Notes: a model not told the origin generated them from the sequence alone. Numbered from the stretch's first letter, positions 6,853 to 17,000 are shown. The stretch: DNA of 36,138 nt from Shewanella basaltis (GCF_023283885.1 NZ_JAKILA010000033.1:1-36138), one strand, 5' to 3'. Numbers and translations: made by a program.

Positions 6853-7971
6853 TTATAACAAATCACTCAGTCGATTTAACAGTGCTTTACGGCTATTATT
6901 CGCCACAACAAAGCGCTTAAAGCGTTGTGCAAACTCCGCTTCATCCGCTTTGAACTGATAGGCCTCAAACAGCTGATGCAGATAGCGTGATGCCGTATCG
7001 TAACCACTGGCACAGGTTCGCTCTGCTTGTTTTTGTGCTTGTAGCCAAAAGCGCTCACGTTGATTGTAGATATCCGTCAACATCCTCTCTTTTTCTGCTT
7101 TTTCTAACGCCAGCTTTTTAGCGAGCGCATCAGCTTGCTCTTGCTGTAAAAGACTCTGAGCTTGATCAATGTAAGGAGAAATCATGTCAGAAGTTAACCA
7201 ATATTGATAAGTTTCGCTCTTATTAAGCGATTCTTTTCTCGTCATTGCTAAGGCTTGTTGGCGAGTTAGCTGGCCTTGCTCAAAAAGCGTGCTTAACAGT
7301 GCATTTTTCTCTGATTCTGTAAGACTATGCAACCAAGTATCAAACTGAAACAGAGTCTGTTTAGCTTGATGACTTGGATGCTCCTTCAATACCATGGCAA
7401 GAGCTTTAACCCAAGCCAATGGAATATCATAAAGGGTAGTAAAAGCCTTTGCTTCTTCATTGAGGTGTTCAAAATCGAATTGAATTAAAGGGATCTCCTC
7501 AAGTTCCTCATCGACATCAAACTCTTTGAGCCACATGAAGTATACAAGGCGCCAATCCCCTTCCATTAACCCGTTGCGTAAAGCAGCTAAATGCTGAAAA
7601 AAGTCTTCAGCATGCTCATCGTCAAAATATTCGTAATACTCCTCAAGGGAAAAAATCAGCAACTGATACTCATCGTTTTCGTGTACATGAAGCCCACCAC
7701 TTGAAAAACCAAGCAACGCATCAGGAAGCGTTCCCAATGGAAGCTTGATGTACGCATCGATTGAGCCCCAATCGGCAAAGTAAAAACCGATATCGAAATA
7801 TTTTAACATCAGCTCAAAAGGCTCTGCCTTTAGATCACTATAGGTGTAATACACCTGAAAGGTCGTAGCGCTGATCTCGGCACGGCTTGAAATGGCTCGG
7901 AGTGCTTGTCGCGCTTTAGCGTCTAAATACCCATCCAGACGCTCAAATTTATAGTATTGATATTCGCTCAC
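6853..7971 (-). CDS. Conserved uncharacterised protein, last gene of the hipBA operon
   Basis: This 372-residue protein starts MSEYQYYKFERLDGYLDAKA and belongs, by my reading, to a widespread family of unknown function recognised by YQYYKFERLD, LRAISSRAEIS and FDIGFYFADWGS. It has an acidic central part (about 110-160) and a Gln/Lys/Glu-rich, probably coiled-coil stretch at about 270-315. No catalytic motif or membrane segment is visible. The start is GTG at 7971, with AAGG five bases upstream overlapping the end of the SEC-C gene 10 bp away, so the two are probably translated together. Confidence 0.8.
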   Translation of the reverse strand: MSEYQYYKFERLDGYLDAKARQALRAISSRAEISATTFQVYYTYSDLKAEPFELMLKYFDIGFYFADWGSIDAYIKLPLGTLPDALLGFSSGGLHVHENDEYQLLIFSLEEYYEYFDDEHAEDFFQHLAALRNGLMEGDWRLVYFMWLKEFDVDEELEEIPLIQFDFEHLNEEAKAFTTLYDIPLAWVKALAMVLKEHPSHQAKQTLFQFDTWLHSLTESEKNALLSTLFEQGQLTRQQALAMTRKESLNKSETYQYWLTSDMISPYIDQAQSLLQQEQADALAKKLALEKAEKERMLTDIYNQRERFWLQAQKQAERTCASGYDTASRYLHQLFEAYQFKADEAEFAQRFKRFVVANNSRKALLNRLSDLL

Positions 7972-7981
7972 GATGACCTTG

Positions 7982-8986
7982 TTATATCTTTATTGTGAAT
8001 TGAAAAGTTTGTTTTAATAAAGGCAGTACCTGTACAGTCCTACCAATAGATTCCGTGTTTAAAAAACGTCTTGGGTCAATGGTCACAAATCCCCAAAACT
8101 GTAGAAATCGCCTAATAAACCGTGATTCGATGAGCCTGTTTAAGTTTCTTTCTGGCGAGAAGTAATCATCTGCGGGGAATGCTTGTAGTAAGTCGGGGAA
8201 AGCCGTCATCACTTCTTCTACCAGCTGATCCACTTTGTTGTGGCTTTGAATGCGCCACAGCATAAACAGCCAAAAAGCTCGCAAGTCGACATCAAACTCA
8301 AAACTGTCCAAATAGCCCCAGTTATATTTACTGATGGCAGCTTCTAGCATAGGTTTGAAAAATGCCTGTATACCTAAAGCCTGGTACTGTTTTTGTGCTG
8401 ATTTTTTCACATGGTAGCGACCGCTGCGCCGATAAATAATGCCACTTAGTTCGGCAAGTACTCGGGTGTAATGCAAGGCATTGAATTTGTCTTCGTTACT
8501 GCCCGCAAACTCGCTGATGCTTATATCACGTTCGAATTGAGCAACGGCAAACTCAGGCAATAACTCACTGGCCTGTTTGACCAACTTAGCCGGTAGGTTG
8601 CCTTTGCTCGTCGCGTTGAAGGAGCCTTCTTGCGCCATAGCCTCATCAACAATGAGGGCTAGATAACGCATCACAGGGCTGGAAGAAAGAAAATCGGGTG
8701 TGCTGATGCTCACCCACTGTAATTCATCAAAAGGCGCATAAAGCCAATTAGCCATTTGCGTTGGCGTCACACCACAAAAATCGGGATGAGGCTGATTATT
8801 GCGTTCCTGAACGTTGTGTTGTAAAGCAGCGTTGAGTTCATCAAGGCTCAATTTGGGGTTCATTGCCAACATGGCTTCAACATCATCAAAGACTTGGGCA
8901 TGTTGCTTGGCGACGCTGTTCATACAGCAACGTTTAAATTTTTTACCACTGCCACAATGGCAAGGATCGTTACGACCGAGCTTCAT
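7982..8986 (-). CDS. SEC-C zinc-motif protein
   Basis: The 334-residue protein opens with a textbook SEC-C motif, MKLGRNDPCHCGSGKKFKRC. C9, C11, C20 and C21 are the zinc ligands. SEC-C is best known at the C-terminus of SecA and in many proteins of unknown role, where it mediates binding. Here it is N-terminal and is followed by about 300 residues that I cannot assign. AAGGGAC lies close before the ATG. It begins 18 bp after hipA ends and is followed 10 bp later by the next gene, so it is an operon member with the toxin-antitoxin pair. Confidence 0.85.
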   Translation of the reverse strand: MKLGRNDPCHCGSGKKFKRCCMNSVAKQHAQVFDDVEAMLAMNPKLSLDELNAALQHNVQERNNQPHPDFCGVTPTQMANWLYAPFDELQWVSISTPDFLSSSPVMRYLALIVDEAMAQEGSFNATSKGNLPAKLVKQASELLPEFAVAQFERDISISEFAGSNEDKFNALHYTRVLAELSGIIYRRSGRYHVKKSAQKQYQALGIQAFFKPMLEAAISKYNWGYLDSFEFDVDLRAFWLFMLWRIQSHNKVDQLVEEVMTAFPDLLQAFPADDYFSPERNLNRLIESRFIRRFLQFWGFVTIDPRRFLNTESIGRTVQVLPLLKQTFQFTIKI

Positions 8987-9004
8987 TGTTGTCCCTTCTT
9001 ATTG

Positions 9005-10354
9005 TTATTGAAAAAGCGCTGCATTTTCCTGCTTGCGCTGATCTAATGTTTTAGCAATGGCAGATATTGTGGTTTTGCTAACCCCTCGCTGCTTTGCAAG
9101 ATAAGTAAACTGGCTGATGGCTTCTGCAACTTCTTCAATGACTTGCTTTGCCTCATGCCAATTCCCATAGCCTGCACTGGTCGCTAGTTTTTGCATCACC
9201 TTAAGCGGTGGCGCTTTGCCATAACCGCCGAACGCAGTGGCGTGTTCGTTGAATGGATGTGGGCTGTAAGTTACATCGTAAAAAGGTGCAGGATCCCATT
9301 GACCGTCATCCGCTTGCAAAAACGCCCAGTTTTTACTGTGGTCGTCTTGGTTAGACGACAGCAGGTTAAAAATGGCGCGGCGAAATTGCAATTGTCCAGC
9401 CGCCGGAGATTTACACAACTGACGGCTGGCTTTGATCAAGTCAATATAATCTAAACTTGGCGTTCGAAAGTCTGCATCCAGCAGCCCGCAGGCGCTGTGC
9501 ATATGCAAGCGACCTAAACTGCGTTTACTGACTAAATCGGTATGCTCACTGATATAATCAAATCGCTTGAGCGCCAGCCATGCACGCGCACCGCTTGCAT
9601 GAGGCGCTTCAATGAGTTGCCATAGCGGTGGTCGACACTTAGCAAGTTCTGCCATTTGTAAATAGACCGCCTCGCACAAACCTTCTTCATGCCCAAGCGC
9701 GAGATTTTTAGAAGTAAATTTAATCAGCCATGCTTCATCACAAGGCTTTGCAAAGGTTCGACAATGCCGAGCTTCTCCAGCGGGCATATAAATCTGTGCC
9801 TTTGGTCTTGCCCCACCCGAACTACCACCAGCGACTAATGCGGCCAACACATGTTGAGTATGCCCATCTAAATCCTCGTGGTTGTTATCCATATTATCTG
9901 ACATAGAAGAATCAAACAGAATTTGCGCTTCTAAGCCCAATGTTGCTAAATCAATGTCAGCGTGCGGCGTGGCTGAAAACTCAGACACCGGAGAAAAAGA
10001 CAATGCTCCCATGCCTTTATCACCGACAAAAGCCAGCCGGTCCATCGCTGTTAATTGATTAGGCAGGACGCCCTTTTGCCTAAAAATACGATCTTGTAAC
10101 AGCAAGCCCCAGCCATCAGGCAAACAATCTCCAAATACGCCATGTACACCTTGGTGCGGCGCTTTAGGAGCGACTTGAACTTGCGCGTTCGCATGCAAGG
10201 TAAAAGGTGATAAGTTGCCAAACTGCTGCAAGTAACTATCTGCATACTGGAAAAACACGCCTTGCCGATTCTGCGCCAAAACCCCTACAGCAACCTGCTC
10301 ACCTGAACTTAACGTACGAGTTACGCTGAGCTTCTGAATGGGTTTAAAACTCAT
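9005..10354 (-). CDS. hipA: HipA-family serine/threonine kinase toxin
   Basis: This is a 449-residue HipA protein. The N-terminal HipA domain has VFGDCLPDGWG (73-83). The Ser-containing loop is GGSSGGARPKA (176-186). The catalytic loop is NQDDHSKN (335-342), and the metal-binding YDVTY has D360. HipA phosphorylates glutamyl-tRNA synthetase in E. coli and related proteins act on other targets; the target here is unknown. All key motifs look intact, so activity is expected. It overlaps hipB by 11 bp, which is typical of translational coupling. Two extra genes follow in the operon. Confidence 0.93.
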   Translation of the reverse strand: MSFKPIQKLSVTRTLSSGEQVAVGVLAQNRQGVFFQYADSYLQQFGNLSPFTLHANAQVQVAPKAPHQGVHGVFGDCLPDGWGLLLQDRIFRQKGVLPNQLTAMDRLAFVGDKGMGALSFSPVSEFSATPHADIDLATLGLEAQILFDSSMSDNMDNNHEDLDGHTQHVLAALVAGGSSGGARPKAQIYMPAGEARHCRTFAKPCDEAWLIKFTSKNLALGHEEGLCEAVYLQMAELAKCRPPLWQLIEAPHASGARAWLALKRFDYISEHTDLVSKRSLGRLHMHSACGLLDADFRTPSLDYIDLIKASRQLCKSPAAGQLQFRRAIFNLLSSNQDDHSKNWAFLQADDGQWDPAPFYDVTYSPHPFNEHATAFGGYGKAPPLKVMQKLATSAGYGNWHEAKQVIEEVAEAISQFTYLAKQRGVSKTTISAIAKTLDQRKQENAALFQ

Positions 10355-10634
10355 CTTTTAGCACCTCATCAATACTAGCGGGCATAGTGGCGCGCTTTTT
10401 GTTAGGTTGTGTGAGTTGATAGAGCCTATCTAGCGAGTCAAGTGTCTGCCAAAGTAACAGCAATTGGCGAAATGATATTTGCCCGGTCAGCTCAAATTTT
10501 TTAATGGTGGCCGCAGGTACACAGCTTCGCTCAGCAAGCGCTGCTCGTGACAACTTTGCTTGGTGGCGTAACTCGCGCAAATAAGCCGCATAGGCTTGGC
10601 TTACATCGGTATCATCAAGTAAGGTAAAATTCAT
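10344..10634 (-). CDS. hipB: HipB-like antitoxin (HTH)
   Basis: The 96-residue product has an XRE-type helix-turn-helix: LRELRHQAKLSRAALAERSC then VPAATIKKFE (19-48). It should neutralise HipA and repress the operon. In-frame ATGs exist at 10751 and 10667, but a perfect TATAAT lies at 10671-10666, so transcription would begin near 10659. Only ATG 10634 fits that, although its Shine-Dalgarno is poor. The acidic end (SIDEVLKDEF) overlaps hipA. Two operator-like palindromes lie upstream. Confidence 0.85.
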   Translation of the reverse strand: MNFTLLDDTDVSQAYAAYLRELRHQAKLSRAALAERSCVPAATIKKFELTGQISFRQLLLLWQTLDSLDRLYQLTQPNKKRATMPASIDEVLKDEF

Positions 10635-10649
10635 CCGCAAAGGCCAAGT

Positions 10650-10706
10650 GGATACAGTTATATCCATTATAGCGAAATAAAACAAAAAATGGACATTATT
10701 GTATCC
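10650..10706 (-). promoter_or_regulatory. hipB promoter with two HipB operator candidates
   Basis: GGATA-N6-TATCC at 10650-10665 and GGACA-N6-TATCC at 10691-10706 have centres 41 bp apart, about four helical turns. Between them is a minus-strand TATAAT (10671-10666). The half-sites are the same TATCC/GGATA words bound by E. coli HipB, although spacing and order differ. The proximal site would cover the transcription start. Confidence 0.6.
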
Positions 10707-10845
10707 ATAAGTGAGTGGGTTTTGAAAAATATACTCGATATAGCCTTTCAAAACGGCTATTTTTAAACCTTAACAGCAGCATAAAAACGGCACTTTTTTC
10801 CCGTAATCATAGACAAGAAGCACCACTAAGATTTAGTAAAAGCCA

Positions 10846-10883
10846 CAGGGAAGTGGTGGGCACCTTAGTGGGGAATAAGCATT
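10846..10883. repeat. Degenerate second copy of the GTGGG block
   Basis: This stretch aligns with 6616-6654. CAGG, TGGTGGG, GTGGG and AGCATT are shared in order, with about 28 of 39 positions identical by hand alignment. The two copies flank the hipBA operon. Confidence 0.4.
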
Positions 10884-10990
10884 TTTTGAACGATTTTTTT
10901 CGATAACTTATTGAGCTTTTTAGGGTCCAGGCCGCTACTCAATGAGCAACCCCCAAACGTGGAGTAGGCTTAACGCTCACGCATAAACAC

Positions 10991-11018
10991 ATTAAGCCCA
11001 GCGGTTGTTGGGCTTAAT
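10991..11018. terminator. Hairpin upstream of ycaQ
   Basis: ATTAAGCCCA (10991-11000) pairs with TGGGCTTAAT (11009-11018), loop eight bases. T-richness is low downstream. No gene lies close upstream on the plus strand, so it may end an unseen RNA. Confidence 0.45.
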
Positions 11019-11148
11019 TATTGAGGGTTCATTCTGGCTTTTTTATCTAATTCTGAATATCTTAGGCGAGACGCACACTCGCATCAAAACTCGGTGAGCA
11101 TGGCCTATCATTGCATAACTCGCTTACCACACTCCACAAGGGCTCTTA

Positions 11149-12333
11149 ATGACCAACCCGTACTCAACCGCGCAATGGTTACAGCTCAGTATGCAGCAGC
11201 AAGGTTTGTTGCAGCCTTTAGGGTCATTGCCAGCGCTATTGCAGCAATTAAGTTATGTGCAAATAGACTCTATTAATGTGGTTGAACGCGCGCATCATCA
11301 TGTACTGCATAGCCGGTTGCCACACTACGCCACCAGCATGTTAGATGAGGCGATGAGTGATAACACCATTTTTGAATATTGGTCCCATGCGGCGGCATAC
11401 CTGCCCATTGAAGACTATCGATTTAGCTTATATCGCAAGCAACAACTGCAACAAGGCGACAAACATTGGTTTGAGCCTGAACACAAAGTGATGCGCGAAG
11501 TAAAAGCTCGCATCACAGCAGAAGGCCCATTAAAAGCTAGCCAATTTAAGCACGACGCCGACAATAAAAATGGCACCTGGTGGGATTGGAAACCCGCCAA
11601 AAAAGCGCTTGAGCAACTCTTTATGCAAGGCGAGTTGATGGTGGCTAAGCGTGACAAGTTTCAAAAGGTGTATGACTTAACCGAGCGCGTTTTACCAAAC
11701 CATATAGATACCACAGTGCCCTGCGACAGCGAGTTTGCTCAGCATTTAATTACTCGTTATTTGGTGGCGCATGGCTTTGGCAATTTGCAGCAGATTCAGT
11801 ACCTGCGTAAAGGCCTTAAACCTATTTTGACGCAAACATTGGCACAACTGTGCGAGCAAGGCGACATTGCCCGTTTTACCGAGCCACACTCCAAACAAGT
11901 TTATTTTTATCTACCCAAACTCACCCTCCCCAGCACCATACCCAATAAAGTCTGGTTACTAAATCCGTTTGATAATTTAGTGATTCAGCGGCAAAAGCTT
12001 AAACAATGGTTTGGGTTTGATTATCAAATCGAGGTGTATGTGCCTGAGGCTAAACGCCAATACGGTTATTATGCTTTGCCTATTTTATGGCGCGATCGCT
12101 TTGTTGGCCGGGTGGATGTAAAAGCCGACCGTCAAAACCAATGTTTGTTACTGCAACAACTCCATGTTGAGGCCGATGCATTTAGTGCAGAAGCATTAAG
12201 CACAGACGCTTTTGTACCCGCGCTTATCGATGCCATTGATCGTTACAGCAAGTTCAATAACTGCCAGCATTGGCGACTTATTGCGTGTAACGACAAAACC
12301 ATAGGTAAGATGTTGCTCAGCGCCTGCCAATAA
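11149..12333 (+). CDS. ycaQ: YcaQ-type winged-helix DNA glycosylase
   Basis: This 394-residue protein is close to the family's usual length of about 400. The family's conserved LSYVQIDSINVVERAHHHVL (34-53) includes the Gln-x-Asp catalytic pair (Q38, D40). EYWSHAAAYLP is the other signature. YcaQ (AlkX) in E. coli unhooks interstrand crosslinks and removes N7-alkylated bases. The three winged-helix modules expected are consistent with the length. AAGGG lies six bases before ATG. It stands alone between the hipB region and dcuB. Confidence 0.88.
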   Translation: MTNPYSTAQWLQLSMQQQGLLQPLGSLPALLQQLSYVQIDSINVVERAHHHVLHSRLPHYATSMLDEAMSDNTIFEYWSHAAAYLPIEDYRFSLYRKQQLQQGDKHWFEPEHKVMREVKARITAEGPLKASQFKHDADNKNGTWWDWKPAKKALEQLFMQGELMVAKRDKFQKVYDLTERVLPNHIDTTVPCDSEFAQHLITRYLVAHGFGNLQQIQYLRKGLKPILTQTLAQLCEQGDIARFTEPHSKQVYFYLPKLTLPSTIPNKVWLLNPFDNLVIQRQKLKQWFGFDYQIEVYVPEAKRQYGYYALPILWRDRFVGRVDVKADRQNQCLLLQQLHVEADAFSAEALSTDAFVPALIDAIDRYSKFNNCQHWRLIACNDKTIGKMLLSACQ

Positions 12334-12529
12334 TTAACCCTGAATGTTTAAACACACCCTTCCCCTGACTGACAAGATCTGCGCAGCATTGAGTATGTAA
12401 CCTTGTTCACGTTTTACACATTTTTCAACTTGCTAATTCAATAGCTTGAAATAAGTCACTAATCGCAAACTCGTTGTGAGATACCTTCAGAAGGTCAAAA
12501 AAAATTACAACCTACATGGGGAATACACG

Positions 12530-13846
12530 ATGTTTTATATACACATGCTGCTGTTATTAGCGGTCATATTTGTTGGTATCCGCCATGGCGGTATCGCGTT
12601 TGGTTTACTCGGTGGTTTAGGCGTATCGGTGTTGGCGTTTGTGTTTGGTATCGCGCCTGGTTCACCGCCTATCAGCGTCATGTTAATTATTCTTGCGGTT
12701 GTGGCGGCTTCTGCAACGCTTGAGGCCACGGGCGGGTTAAATCTGTTAGTTAAATTTGCTGAAAAAATACTACGTAAACATCCAGAACATATCGTGTTTT
12801 TAGGCCCTTTATGTACTTATTCTTTAACCGTATTGGTTGGTACAGGCCATTCGGTTTACCCATTGCTGCCGGTTATTTACGATGTATCGTACAAAAAAGG
12901 CATTCGCCCAGAGCGCCCTTTGGCCATGGCAACGGTGGCGTCGCAAATGGGTATTACCGCCAGCCCAATTGCTGCAGCTGCTGCGGTAGTATTGGCAACG
13001 GCGGTTGATAACAATCTTGATATCAGCTTAATCGACGTGCTTATGGTGACCATTCCGGCCACCTTAGTTGGTTTACTTGTGGCGTGTACCTGGAGCTTAA
13101 AACGCGGCAAAGATTTAGATAAAGATGAAGAGTTTCAAGCTCGCTTAGCAGATAAAGACTTTCGTGAGTCGTTAATTGACCCACAAGATGACAACGCCGA
13201 AACCCCAGCGGCACAAGCAACGGCAAAAAAAGGCTTAATGGTATTTTTACTGGGTATTCTTGCGGTAATTATTGTGGCGATGTTTAGTAAGCAAATACTA
13301 CCTGCTGGCGTGAACATGTCGGTCGCCATTCAATTTATGATGTTATCTGTTGGCGGCATCATATTACTGGCGACCAATATCTCACCTAAAAAAATTGCCA
13401 CCAGCAATGTGTTTACTGCCGGTATGACTGCGGTCATCATTATTTTTGGTATTGCATGGATGAGTGACACCATTATTGAGCACCACAAAAGCTATTTAGT
13501 CAGCGCGGTCAGCGACCTTGTCAGCGTGTACCCATGGACATTTGCCATCGCGATGTTTGTGGCGTCAATCTTCTTAAAAAGTCAGGCAGCGGTATTAACC
13601 ATTATGTTGCCACTCGGGTTTTCGTTAGGCATTCCAGCACCAGTATTAATTGGTGTTTTACCCGCATGTTATGCCTACTTCTTTTTCCCATTCTACCCAA
13701 GTGATTTAGCCGCTATTAGTTTTGACAGAACCGGTACCACTCGTATTGGTCAGTATGTGCTCAATCACAGCTTTATCATTCCAGGCTTTATCGGCGTTAT
13801 CACCGCAACATTTGTGGGTTACTTTTTATCGATGGCGATTAACTAA
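12530..13846 (+). CDS. dcuB: Anaerobic C4-dicarboxylate transporter, DcuB type
   Basis: This 438-residue inner-membrane protein has roughly ten to twelve hydrophobic segments. Family markers include VVAASATLEATGGLNLLVKF, GTGHSVYPLLPVIYD, RPERP, a cytoplasmic loop with RGKDLDKDEEF, and FYPSDLAAISFDRTGTTRIG followed by HSF.IPG. DcuA/DcuB carriers exchange fumarate, malate or aspartate for succinate during fumarate respiration. The GTGH and GKDLDKDEEF segments resemble DcuB more than DcuA. ATG 12530 is chosen because GGGGAA is seven bases upstream; an in-frame upstream extension to 12476 is not needed. Confidence 0.88.
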   Translation: MFYIHMLLLLAVIFVGIRHGGIAFGLLGGLGVSVLAFVFGIAPGSPPISVMLIILAVVAASATLEATGGLNLLVKFAEKILRKHPEHIVFLGPLCTYSLTVLVGTGHSVYPLLPVIYDVSYKKGIRPERPLAMATVASQMGITASPIAAAAAVVLATAVDNNLDISLIDVLMVTIPATLVGLLVACTWSLKRGKDLDKDEEFQARLADKDFRESLIDPQDDNAETPAAQATAKKGLMVFLLGILAVIIVAMFSKQILPAGVNMSVAIQFMMLSVGGIILLATNISPKKIATSNVFTAGMTAVIIIFGIAWMSDTIIEHHKSYLVSAVSDLVSVYPWTFAIAMFVASIFLKSQAAVLTIMLPLGFSLGIPAPVLIGVLPACYAYFFFPFYPSDLAAISFDRTGTTRIGQYVLNHSFIIPGFIGVITATFVGYFLSMAIN

Positions 13847-13872
13847 TATCGGTCGTGTAGAGCAGTAACAAT

Positions 13873-13910
13873 CAACAATGGCAGTCAACGTGGATGCCAT
13901 TGTTGTTTTT
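13873..13910 (+). terminator. dcuB terminator
   Basis: CAACAATGGCA (13873-13883) pairs over 11 bp with TGCCATTGTTG (13895-13905), directly followed by five T. Confidence 0.85.
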
Positions 13911-14012
13911 AAGCGTTATGAAAGGCCTAAAGCGTCAAGATGGGTGACGTGGTTATCAGCAGGTTTATGTGTTGGTTCGCCAACCACACCGTCCTACGCA
14001 ACACGCCGTAAA

Positions 14013-14049
14013 CCCATCCATGGGGGCTTGACGAAAACATCCTGTTTTC
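14013..14049. repeat. Paired short hairpins, possible dispersed intergenic repeat
   Basis: CCCATCCATGGG (14013-14024) is followed by GAAAACA-TCC-TGTTTTC (14033-14049). As I recall, similar CCATGGGGGCTTGACGAAAAC stretches recur between Shewanella genes. Here it lies between dcuB and the 3' end of the helicase gene. Confidence 0.5.
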
Positions 14050-14076
14050 AACAGTTGCCTATGCCAATATGCTTGC

Positions 14077-17000
14077 CTACCCAATAGCCAGTTTGGCTGT
14101 TTCATGCCACATAAAGTCGGGCATTGGTTTCTCAAGCCTCCATGTAATATTCATAGGTTGTGACCCAGAATGTTTTACATATTTCACAAGACCAAAATTG
14201 ACAAAACCCATGGTGCGGCCATTTTCATCTTTTGCTTGCTCACGCACAAACAAAATCAATTTACGGCCCTCTTTTTCATGCTCAATGTAACCCAGACCTC
14301 TGCCATATTCGGGCCTTGCACTATTTTGAGATTGCCAATGGAATAGCGATTCATTGATCGCATAATCATGGTACATGGTAGTTGGTGAAAATTGTTTAAC
14401 TGACTTTTTCAAAGTAACAAACAGCAACTCAACATTAAGTGCTTTAAGGACTAAAACACCTTCACGGGCAGTCGATTTTTTGTCGAAGGAACTTGCACCA
14501 CTGGCAGCGAGTATTTGCTCTCTAGTATACCTTGAATGCACTTTTAAAGATGGAATGTCAGGGATTTGCATTTCCAGTTCATGATGATGTATGCGCTCAA
14601 TAAGTAACGATATGACATCAAGCAGTTCGGCCTGTAATTGTTTATCCCTCAACGCAGCGAAGCTTTGCTTAAGGCTGGTAAAGCCGAGCTCTGAGCCAGA
14701 TTTATCCCAGAAATTATAATGGCACATTAATGCAAATTGACACTGGGTTATATTGGTATCATCGAAGATAAAATTGTCGATAATGAGCTGCGTTAAAAAC
14801 TGTAAATATGAAATAGAATTGCAGCCGATCAAGTGATAATTTATTGCACGATAGTATGCCTTAGCTAGGCTCGTATTTAGATGTGGCTCATTAATTTGAT
14901 TTTTATTTGCGCTCTCAACGAGTTCTAACCAACTCATTTTAAGCTTATAAATATCCTCTAACTGTACGTTGGGATGAAAGCGTAAAAAATTAGCCAAATT
15001 TAACGTTAGTGTAGTCTGATGCTCAAAATTTTTAATCAACTGACGCAGCCTGCTTGCATTCATGGTTGCGCGGCTAATGTTTCGCAAAATCATTGCCTGA
15101 GTCTGTTCTTCTAACTCAATTCGGCAACCTAAAGGCAAATGAGGAAAATCACTCGTTATCTCATCTTTAATCGATTGATTTGTTTTACCAACCAACGCGC
15201 GAAACTTTTGTGAAAAGTCATATTCATCACGAGAGTTACCGACAAAATCCAATACAGTACAACACTGTTTGTTATCAGTTAACCGTAGCCCTCGTCCTAA
15301 CTGCTGCAAAAAAATAGTTAAGCTTTCAGTTGGTCGTAAAAACAACAATGTATCAACCTCAGGAATATCGACACCTTCATTGAAAATATCCACCACGCAT
15401 AAAATGTTCACGTAACCGCTAATTAAACTCTGGCGTTTTTGTTGCCTCTCATGGCTGTTATCACTGGTGAGCACATCAGCACTAATACCGGCTAAAGCAA
15501 ACTTCTTTGCCATGTATTCTGCATGTTCTTTGCTGACACAAAACGCCAGGGCTCTGATCTGACGAATATTAGTGACTGTATCATTAAGGCTATTAATAAT
15601 GCGCTTCACTCTTTGCTCATTATGAGTATAAAGATGACTTAGCTCTGCGATATCATATCGCCCTTGATGCCATTTAATTTTGCGAAGATCGGTATCATCA
15701 TCGATAGCAAAGTATTGAAAGGGACATAGATAGCGCTGATTAATTGCTTCGGGTAAACGAATTTCCGCAGCTATTACTCCACAAAAATCATCTAGGATAT
15801 TTTGTCCATCATGGCGCTCAGGTGTTGCAGTTAGCCCTAATAAAATCTTGGGAGAGAAATACGCTAGCAATCCTCGATAGCTAGTGGCTGCAATATGATG
15901 CACTTCATCTATCACAATATAATCATAAAAATCAGCGCTAAGTGGTAAATTGTCTAATTGCAGATTCAAGCTTTGTACCGAAGCAAACAAATGACGGTAG
16001 CTATTAGGCTTGTGCTCGGCAACCCACAACTCACCAAACTGGTTATTCTTCAATACACCACGATACGCAGTCAAAGCTTGCTTAAGTATCTCCTGCCGAT
16101 GAGCCACGAATAAAAAATTAGCTTCAGGATATTGTTTATAAAAACGAGCAAAATCAAACGCCGATATTAGCGTTTTACCTGTCCCCGTTGCCGCTACAAC
16201 TAAATTTCTAAAGCGCTGATGCACTTGACGTTCAACATTTAACTGTTCAAGAATTTCTCGCTGATGTGCGAAGGGTTTTATATCAAAATGAAACGCACTG
16301 TTATCGCCATACCCGCCTTTCGCTTCCCTTAGCGCCTCGTGAAGTTTGTTTTTAGACTCAATATTGCCATCAAATAATTCAAATTCACTCGATTGCCAAT
16401 ATGATTCAAAGGTATTGAGGGATTTATCTATAATGTGAGGAATTTCTTGGGTGGTAATTTTTAAATTCCATTCAAGACCACTCGTTAGCGCTGAATGCGA
16501 CAAATTAGATGAACCAATATAACCAGTGTGAAAGCCTGTATCACGTAGAAATAAGTAGGATTTTGCATGCAGACGCTCTCGCTTAGTGTTGTAGCTTAAT
16601 TTAACTTCTGTATTTGGAAGGCTTGCTAAAAACTCCACCGCTTTAGCATCTGTCGCGCCCATATAAGATGTTGTGATTACCCGCAGGGTTTTGCCACTTC
16701 GAGCGAACTCTTCCAGCTCATTTTTAAAAATCCGAATACCGGCCCATTTAATAAAAGACACTAACCAATAAATTTTATCCGCTGAACGAATCTCACGCTT
16801 AAGCTCAGTGTCTAAAGAAATACCCGCGTTACTGCCACAAAACAACTCACTTTGACTTAACCCAGTGAGTGGATAAATAGCTTTTGTAAATTCAGGAAAG
16901 TCAGTTGATATGGGATTTTTTCTATCAAATAGTGCGGTGAGTATACGGCCTTGACTATCGAGTAAGTTTTCAGTAATCAATTGATCATCTTGAACATGAT

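Larger units (their letters stand above)
10635..11148. other. Intergenic region between hipB and ycaQ
   Basis: This roughly 510-bp gap holds the hipB promoter, an inverted repeat (CACCACTAAG 10821-10830 with CTTAGTGGGG 10864-10873, 9 of 10 paired), a degenerate copy of the GTGGG block, and a hairpin at 10991-11018. An ORF at 10715-10906 crosses the inverted repeat and GTGGG block and does not look like a real gene. Confidence 0.5.

Noticed and set aside
10715..10906. 63-residue plus-strand ORF upstream of ycaQ
   Set aside because: It runs through the inverted repeat and GTGGG block, lacks a ribosome site, and resembles no family.
12395..12420. Possible CRP-like site before dcuB
   Set aside because: TGTTCACGTTTTACACA matches the TGTGA-N6-TCACA consensus too poorly to annotate, although FNR or CRP control would be expected for this carrier.
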